DNA of 5,858 nucleotides. Source: Saprospiraceae bacterium (GTDB lineage: Bacteria > Bacteroidota > Bacteroidia > Chitinophagales > Saprospiraceae). The position numbers and the translations under genes are program-made. The notes beneath the pieces were generated by a model. That model made no database searches, had not been told where the DNA came from, and saw only the letters and a program-made list of their open reading frames with translations. Where the stretch lies: assembly GCA_020436865.1 (NCBI GenBank), contig JAGQXA010000807.1, positions 1 to 5,858 of the forward strand. The letters are read 5' to 3'. Shown here piece after piece: positions 1-5,858 of the stretch. The stretch's first letter is position 1. Each line of letters begins with the position of its first letter.

Positions 1-3000
1 AAGATCACCGGCACTTCCCGGGTGATAGACGGGGTAGGCTTGACCGGCGCCTCCGCCGACGCCCGGTTGGAAGCCAAGATCGACAGCCTCTTCTTTCGCA
101 ACTATCAGTACAAGAACCTGACGATGGAAGGGAAGTTGAACAAGAATCTGTTCGACGGCGACCTGACCATCCAAGACGATAATATCGATCTGGAATTCAA
201 GGGCTCGATCGACTTCACCGAGTCGGAGCCGACCTTTCGCTTCGGAGCCGACATCCGCCGGCTCGATCTGTACCGCCTGAATCTGATCGGGAAAGACTAC
301 GTAGTCTCCGGGACGGTCGACCTCAACCTGCTCGGCGCCGATCTGGCCAAGATCCGTGGCCGGGCGGCCATGTCCGATCTGACGATCCTGCATCAGGGAA
401 ACGAGCGCTACGAGGTCGACTCGATCGTGGCCTCGTCGGCGATCCTGGCGGATGGCCAGAAGCGATTCACCTTGCAGTCCGACCTGTTCCAGGCCGAACT
501 GCAGGGGCGCTACGACCTTGCCGACCTGCCGGAGACCTTCCTGCAGTTCTTCGAACGCAATTATCCGATTTACGCCCGCAAGCTCATTCGCGATAGCGCG
601 GCGGTCCGTCAGATCGACAGCAGCCGCTTCACTTTCGAGTTGCAGATCAACGATACTAAGGGCCTGACCCAATTGGTGCATCCGAAACTCGGCGACCTTC
701 CGGCAACGCGGTTTTCGGGCTTTGTCGATACCTTCCGCGACTCGCTGGCGTTCGACCTGGAAATGCCCCTGCTGACCTTCGGGAATCTGCAATTCGAAGA
801 CGTCGTCGTCCTGGCCAATTTCGAAAGGAATGTCAGCGATCTCGATCTGGCCATTTTCAGTACCCGCATCGGCAGCAAGACCGAGTTGGCGCCGATCAAG
901 TTGCTCAGTGATATTCAGCAGGATACCGTCAATTTCAGCATTACGGCACACGACTTCAATGCCGTGCTGAACAAGCTGGAACTCGACGGCCGATTCTTCC
1001 CCCTGCAGGAAGAGTTCATCATTCAATTCGCCGAATCCGACCTGGTTATCTGGAACAGTGAGTGGCACATGAAACGCAACAATTTCCTCCTGATCGGGAA
1101 GAATGAGGTGCGCACGCGCAACTTCGTGCTCAACAACGGAGATCGGCAGGTCGTTTTGGAAAGTATCGGCAACCGGGGACTCTATTGCGATTTCCGCCAT
1201 TTCGAACTGGGGATCGTCAACGATCTGTGGGAATACCCGCCCCTCGATTTTGCCGGCGCATTTGACCTGGAGGTCAAGGTGGAGGACATCTTCGAAATGA
1301 AGGGGATCTCCTTTTCGCTCGAGGCGGATACGCTGCGGATCAACAGCGACGACTGGGGCGGCTTGCGCTTCGATGCGCAGGCGGCAAGCCTCAAGAGTTC
1401 GTTCGAGACCTTTCTGACCGTCACCCGCCCGGACCAACAATTGCTCGCCGAAGGTTACTACAATCCGCCTTCCTTCGAGCCCTCGCCGGGACGGAGCAAG
1501 CGTTCCCGAGAGGCCAATTACTTCGATCTCGACATCCATGTCGCTAGCTATCCGGCGCGCATCCTGGAATACTGGATCGGCTCAGGCATTTCCAAGACCG
1601 TCGGCAGCGTAGATGGCCAGGTGCGCCTCTACGGTCCGCTGAACCGGCCCAATATCGAAGGCGAGGCCCTGTTGCTCAACGCCGCCACCACGATCGACTA
1701 CCTCAATACGCGCTATTCCATCGAGCGGCACCAAATCCACATCGACAACGAACTTTTTGACCTCAAAGGAGCGGAGATCCGGGATGAGCGCGGTAAGACG
1801 GCCGTAGTGTCCTATGGAGGCATTACCCACGATCACCTCAAGAACCTGGGGGTCAACGTGACGGTGAAGGCTCGCGACTTTCTCATGCTCAACACCCAGA
1901 AGGGGCAGAATGAACTCTACTACGGCACGGCGATCGGTACCGGCGACATTCGCTTTACCGGCTCGTTCCAACGCACCGACATCTATGTTCAGGCCCGGTC
2001 GGAGGCCGGCACTCGCCTCGTCATTCCGGCCAGCTCGGGGCGCGATGCCTCGGAAGTGCGCTTCATTCGCTTTTCGGAGAAAAAACTCGGCAATCAGGGG
2101 CCTCCGCCGCTTGTGCCGGCTACTCAGGAGATCACCGGCGTGCGGATCGATATGGACCTCGACATTACCGACGACGCCCTGGTGGAGATCGTTTTCGACG
2201 AACAGGCGGGCGACATTCTGCGAGGACGGGGCAACGGCACGCTCCAGATCGTGGTGACCCGCACCTTCGACTTCTTCATGTACGGGGAATATGTGGTCAG
2301 TTCGGGCGACTACCTCTTCACCCTGATGAACCTGGTGAATAAGCCGTTCGAGGTGAAACCCAACGGTACGATCCGTTGGTCGGGCGATCCTTACGGGGCC
2401 CAGATCGACATCGAGGCTCAGTACAAGGATCTCAAGGCTTCGCTGACCAATTTCATCGCCGAGTACCTCATCAGCGCGCAAGACGAAACCAAAAGCGCCG
2501 CCCGCTTGCCGACCGATGTGGACCTCACAATGAAATTGACCGGACAGCTACTTAACCCCGACATTAACTTCGGCATTCAGTTTCCAAAGCTCACCGGTGA
2601 GCTCAAGAATTATTCAGACAGCAAGCTCCGCGTGCTCAGACAGGATCAGAACGAAATGAACCGGCAGGTCTTCGGTCTGATCGTGATCGGGCAGTTCCTT
2701 CCCTCCGATAGCGATTTTCAGGGTAACCGCCTCGGCATCGGGATCAATACGCTGACGGAAATGCTGTCGCAGCAATTGTCGCTCTATCTAACCGGATTGG
2801 TCTCGGAATGGCTGACGGAGGACGGGCTCATTTCGGGCATCGACTTCGATATTGCCTACAACTATTTCCAGAGCGCCGACGTGCTCAGTAACGACCCGAA
2901 CCAGTTGTACCGGGGCAACGAACTGCAGGTGCGTCTTAAGAACTACCTGTTCGACGACCGCCTCACCGTCAATGTCGGCGGCAACTTCGATCTGAGCGGC

Positions 3001-3255
3001 GGTAACTACCTGGGCGCCGATCCGAACTCGGGCGCTTATTTCGCGGGCGACCTGGTCATCGAATATATCCTCACCAAAGATAAGAACCTCAAGATCCGCT
3101 TCTATCAAAGCACCGAACCGGAGATCGGCGGCGGCCGCCGCAACAAAACCGGCCTCGGTCTGAGCTACCGCAAGGAGTTCGATACCTTCTCGGAATTCCT
3201 CAAAGGGCTTCGCTTCACCACGAAGAAACTGAAGGAGGGGCGCGATAGGGATTGA
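1..3255 (+). CDS. tamB: TamB-like translocation/assembly module protein, 5'-truncated by the window edge
   Basis: This is the C-terminal 1084 residues of a very large TamB (DUF490-family) protein. The frame is open from base 1, so the GTG at 22 is only an internal codon and the true start, with the expected N-terminal membrane anchor, lies upstream. Seen: long stretches of alternating polar and hydrophobic residues typical of a beta-helical groove, few cysteines, and a basic linker (PGRSKRSREANYFDLD, near residue 500). The diagnostic C-terminal block begins near residue 719 with DMDLDITDDALVEI and GRGNGTLQI. It continues at 764-797 with YVVSSGDYLFTL and then IRWSGDP. A GLIVIGQFLP segment lies near 890. 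The end (GLGLSYRKEFDTFSEF) looks like a natural Bacteroidota TamB terminus. Known of the family: TamB/AsmA-like proteins span the periplasm and are linked to outer-membrane protein assembly and phospholipid transport. TamB of Bacteroidota often lacks a classical TamA partner. The gene converges on aroC. The family assignment is firm; the exact substrate is not known from sequence. Confidence 0.9.
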   Translation, partial: KITGTSRVIDGVGLTGASADARLEAKIDSLFFRNYQYKNLTMEGKLNKNLFDGDLTIQDDNIDLEFKGSIDFTESEPTFRFGADIRRLDLYRLNLIGKDYVVSGTVDLNLLGADLAKIRGRAAMSDLTILHQGNERYEVDSIVASSAILADGQKRFTLQSDLFQAELQGRYDLADLPETFLQFFERNYPIYARKLIRDSAAVRQIDSSRFTFELQINDTKGLTQLVHPKLGDLPATRFSGFVDTFRDSLAFDLEMPLLTFGNLQFEDVVVLANFERNVSDLDLAIFSTRIGSKTELAPIKLLSDIQQDTVNFSITAHDFNAVLNKLELDGRFFPLQEEFIIQFAESDLVIWNSEWHMKRNNFLLIGKNEVRTRNFVLNNGDRQVVLESIGNRGLYCDFRHFELGIVNDLWEYPPLDFAGAFDLEVKVEDIFEMKGISFSLEADTLRINSDDWGGLRFDAQAASLKSSFETFLTVTRPDQQLLAEGYYNPPSFEPSPGRSKRSREANYFDLDIHVASYPARILEYWIGSGISKTVGSVDGQVRLYGPLNRPNIEGEALLLNAATTIDYLNTRYSIERHQIHIDNELFDLKGAEIRDERGKTAVVSYGGITHDHLKNLGVNVTVKARDFLMLNTQKGQNELYYGTAIGTGDIRFTGSFQRTDIYVQARSEAGTRLVIPASSGRDASEVRFIRFSEKKLGNQGPPPLVPATQEITGVRIDMDLDITDDALVEIVFDEQAGDILRGRGNGTLQIVVTRTFDFFMYGEYVVSSGDYLFTLMNLVNKPFEVKPNGTIRWSGDPYGAQIDIEAQYKDLKASLTNFIAEYLISAQDETKSAARLPTDVDLTMKLTGQLLNPDINFGIQFPKLTGELKNYSDSKLRVLRQDQNEMNRQVFGLIVIGQFLPSDSDFQGNRLGIGINTLTEMLSQQLSLYLTGLVSEWLTEDGLISGIDFDIAYNYFQSADVLSNDPNQLYRGNELQVRLKNYLFDDRLTVNVGGNFDLSGGNYLGADPNSGAYFAGDLVIEYILTKDKNLKIRFYQSTEPEIGGGRRNKTGLGLSYRKEFDTFSEFLKGLRFTTKKLKEGRDRD

Positions 3256-3263
3256 AAGTTTAA

Positions 3264-3344
3264 GGGTGCAGAGGATACAGAGGATACAAAGGATACAAAG
3301 GATACAAAGGATACAAAGGGCGAAAAGGATGAAAGGGGCGAAAA
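3264..3344 (+). repeat. Nine-unit 9-bp tandem array, core unit GGATACAAA
   Basis: Nine consecutive 9-bp units keep the same phase. In order they are GGGTGCAGA, GGATACAGA, four perfect GGATACAAA copies (3282-3317), then GGGCGAAAA, GGATGAAAG and GGGCGAAAA. The identical centre with diverged edges on both sides is what replication slippage produces. The + strand is mostly purine, with about one T and one C per central unit. The array begins 8 bp after the tamB stop and ends 53 bp before the aroC stop, so it lies wholly between convergent genes. No unit contains a stop codon in any frame, which creates spurious low-complexity open frames on both strands. Its function is unknown: it could be a neutral minisatellite, a dispersed intergenic repeat of this genome, or part of transcription termination. 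Confidence 0.9.
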
Positions 3345-3352
3345 GGGGAGGC

Positions 3353-3365
3353 GATCCGAAGGATC
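3353..3365 (-). other. Small perfect hairpin downstream of aroC (5-bp stem, 3-nt loop)
   Basis: GATCC-GAA-GGATC is a perfect inverted repeat. Read in the aroC direction it becomes GATCC-TTC-GGATC and is followed by a C/T-rich stretch (gcctccccttttcgcccc). This resembles a weak termination region, but the stem is short and no long T-run follows directly, so it is not called as an intrinsic terminator. It lies 32 bp beyond the aroC stop. Confidence 0.35.
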
Positions 3366-3376
3366 TCGTCCCAAGG

Positions 3377-3389
3377 ACCTCGTAGAGGT
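3377..3389 (-). other. Second small perfect hairpin directly after aroC (5-bp stem, 3-nt loop)
   Basis: ACCTC-GTA-GAGGT is a perfect inverted repeat starting 8 bp beyond the aroC stop codon in the direction of aroC transcription. With the hairpin at 3353-3365 it could form two stacked stem-loops protecting the aroC mRNA 3' end or slowing polymerase. Five base pairs can occur by chance, so the functional reading is inference. Confidence 0.3.
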
Positions 3390-3397
3390 GCTACTCT

Positions 3398-4474
<1,077 letters not shown>

Positions 4475-4500
4475 GGGTCGATTGGATTGGTTCAGAAGGT

Positions 4501-4531
4501 CAAACTTGCCAATTCCCGGCCAAACGCACAA
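4501..4531 (-). promoter_or_regulatory. Candidate Bacteroidota-type promoter for aroC
   Basis: Read on the minus strand, TTG (4531-4529) is followed after exactly 20 bp by CAAGTTTG (4508-4501). The Bacteroidota housekeeping promoter is known as a TTTG/TTG -33 element and a TAnnTTTG -7 element about 19-21 bp apart. Here the -7 box matches five of six fixed positions (C in place of the first T). Transcription would begin near 4496, giving a leader of roughly 20 nt before the GTG at 4474. This placement also argues against translation from the TTG at 4531. It is a pattern match only. Confidence 0.4.
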
Positions 4532-4550
4532 GCGATTCCGAAAAAATCGC
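4532..4550. repeat. Perfect 6-bp inverted repeat in the aroC-mutS2 divergent gap
   Basis: GCGATT (4532-4537) and AATCGC (4545-4550) are perfect reverse complements separated by 7 bp. The element directly abuts the proposed -33 box of aroC. It could be an operator half-site pair or a small stem-loop, or it could be chance. It is not a terminator for either flanking gene because both are transcribed away from it. Confidence 0.4.
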
Positions 4551-4642
4551 CTCTTTTACCGGTCGATGGGAACTACCGCTCGCCACAATTGTTTCTTTTC
4601 CCGTAACTTGCCGTGTCCTACTGGTAAGAAAGTTTACATCCG

Positions 4643-5858
4643 ATGTTAGAACCGAAGGATTTACTCGAAAAGCTGGAATTTAACAAAGTACTGGAACTGA
4701 TCGTTCGCGAGTGCTATGGTGAATTGGGGAAGGAGGCCGTCCGCGCAATGCCGGTCGAAACCGAGCTGCCGGTCATCGAACGAAAATTGCGGGAGGTAGC
4801 CGAGTACAAGCTCGCGCTGGAGAAGAACGATCAGGTACCTCTTTCCGAATACCACGACATATATCCCGACCTCCGCATGCTGGAAGTCGTCGACTATGTG
4901 CTGAGCGAAGAGAGCTTCAAGCGGATCGGAGCTATCCTGTTACTGGTGCGCGATCTGAACCAGTTCTTTACGCCCGGGCGGCAGCCGGTGTATCCGCACC
5001 TATACGACATTATGCGCAGCGTGGCTTTCGACGAAGGCCTGATCGAGGCCATCGAACGGGTGATCGACGACAAAGGCGAGATCCGTTCCGACGCCTCTCC
5101 GGAGCTGCTCAAGATCCGCAAGGCCACGCAGGCCAAGCAACGCGAACTGGAGCGGGTGTTTCGAAGCCTGATCAACGAATACCGCAACAAGGGCTGGCTG
5201 ACCGATAATGTCGAGAGTTTCCGCAACGGCCGCCGGGTACTGAGCGTGCCCGCCGAGCACAAGAGAAAGATCCGGGGGATCATTCACGACGAGTCGACCT
5301 CGGGTAAGACCGCCTTCATCGAGCCCGAACCGGTCATCGAGATCAACAACGATATCTTCGATCTGTACAATGAGGAAAAGCGCGAGATCCACCGCATCCT
5401 CAAGGAGTTGAGCGCGCAGTTGCGCCCCTATGTGCCGGTGATCCGCGGGCAGGTCGAGTTATTGGTCCATTTCGACCAGGTGCAGGCGAAAGCCCGCCTG
5501 GCGTTGCGCATGAAGGCCGGGCTGCCAAAACTGGTCGACCGGCCGCATCTCGGCATTCAGATGGGCTACCATCCGCTCTTATTGCTGAAGAACAACCAGC
5601 TCGATCGCGTAACGGTGCCCTTCGACCTGACCCTGCACGGCAAAAACCGCATCCTGGTTCTGAGCGGACCCAACGCCGGCGGCAAGTCGATCACGATGAA
5701 GTCGGTGGGTTTGCTCCAGCTGATGTTGCAGAGCGGCATGTTGGTACCCGTCGACGAGATCTCGGAGATGGGTGTTTTTCAGTCGTTCTTCGCCGATATC
5801 GGCGATCAGCAGTCGCTCGAAGACGACCTCAGCACCTACAGCTCCAGGCTGGAAAATA
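4643..5858 (+). CDS. mutS2: MutS2 family protein (DNA-binding ATPase), 3'-truncated by the window edge
   Basis: The first 405 residues of a MutS2 protein are present; the frame is still open at the edge. The start ATG is well fixed: an in-frame TAA lies at 4625-4627, 18 nt upstream, and the N-terminus MLEPKDLLEKLEFNKVLELI matches the family. A weak purine stretch, AAGAAAG at 4626-4632, may be the ribosome-binding site. Seen in order: a helical N-terminal core with no MutS mismatch-recognition domain, the MutS2 hallmark RNGRRVLSV (from residue 194), IHDESTSGKTAFIEP at 214-228 with EINND, the P-loop GPNAGGKS at 342-349, and DIGDQQSLEDDLSTYSSRL at 385-403. Walker B and the expected C-terminal Smr nuclease domain would follow outside the window, so their presence cannot be judged. 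Known of the family: MutS2 is not a mismatch repair protein; roles reported in different bacteria include suppression of recombination and splitting of collided ribosomes. It is transcribed divergently from aroC; no promoter for it was convincing. Confidence 0.95.
   Translation, partial: MLEPKDLLEKLEFNKVLELIVRECYGELGKEAVRAMPVETELPVIERKLREVAEYKLALEKNDQVPLSEYHDIYPDLRMLEVVDYVLSEESFKRIGAILLLVRDLNQFFTPGRQPVYPHLYDIMRSVAFDEGLIEAIERVIDDKGEIRSDASPELLKIRKATQAKQRELERVFRSLINEYRNKGWLTDNVESFRNGRRVLSVPAEHKRKIRGIIHDESTSGKTAFIEPEPVIEINNDIFDLYNEEKREIHRILKELSAQLRPYVPVIRGQVELLVHFDQVQAKARLALRMKAGLPKLVDRPHLGIQMGYHPLLLLKNNQLDRVTVPFDLTLHGKNRILVLSGPNAGGKSITMKSVGLLQLMLQSGMLVPVDEISEMGVFQSFFADIGDQQSLEDDLSTYSSRLEN

Noticed and set aside
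1582..2481. A 299-codon open frame on the minus strand inside tamB
   Set aside because: It is fully antisense to the conserved TamB C-terminal domain, and its product shows no recognisable family. Such frames are common opposite G+C-rich genes.
3264..3344. CRISPR-like array
   Set aside because: The units are 9 bp with no spacers between them, far too short for CRISPR repeats, and no cas genes are nearby.
3165..3374. A 69-codon minus-strand frame with FVS repeats, starting 23 bp after the aroC stop
   Set aside because: The repeated FVS is just the stop-free 9-bp array read backwards, and the rest is antisense to the tamB 3' end. There is no sign of a signal peptide plus mature domain.
4575..4642. 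A promoter for mutS2 in the divergent gap
   Set aside because: Candidates such as TAACTTGC (4604-4611) match the TAnnTTTG box poorly and have no TTG at the right distance, so no promoter was called.
4894..5392. Two minus-strand frames of about 130 codons inside mutS2
   Set aside because: They are antisense shadows of a clearly recognisable MutS2 coding region.
5666..5689. The P-loop GPNAGGKS as an unusual variant, ending in Ser where many MutS2 proteins have Thr
   Set aside because: Ser is a normal Walker A residue, and this form is common in MutS2 of Bacteroidota, so it supports taxonomy rather than novelty.

Overview
The window holds three housekeeping genes on a G+C-rich chromosome segment. 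No mobile element, CRISPR array, RNA gene or defence cassette was seen. The protein sequences point to Bacteroidota: the TamB-like protein has the sandwich of features seen in that phylum, the MutS2 P-loop is the GPNAGGKS form common there, and a candidate promoter resembles the phylum's TTG / TAnnTTTG type. The high G+C content would fit a Saprospiria/Lewinella-like or similar high-GC lineage, but that is inference from family knowledge, not a database result.

Layout. Bases 1-3255 (+) are the 3' part of a large tamB-like gene whose start lies before the window. A 142-bp convergent gap (3256-3397) follows. It contains a striking 9-bp tandem array (3264-3344) and two small hairpins (3353-3365, 3377-3389). 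Bases 3398-4474 (-) are a complete aroC (chorismate synthase), most likely starting at a GTG rather than at the farther upstream TTG. A 168-bp divergent gap (4475-4642) holds a plausible aroC promoter and a short perfect inverted repeat. From 4643 (+) a mutS2 gene runs off the right edge, cut just after the P-loop.

The genes work in unrelated processes: envelope biogenesis or lipid transport (TamB-like), aromatic amino acid and quinone precursor synthesis (AroC), and DNA or ribosome-associated quality control (MutS2). Nothing suggests a shared operon: tamB and aroC converge, and aroC and mutS2 diverge.

The least ordinary element is the 9-bp array between the two convergent genes. It has near-identical central copies, decaying flanks, a strongly purine-biased + strand and no stop codon in any of the six frames. 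I did not find a convincing new biological system.
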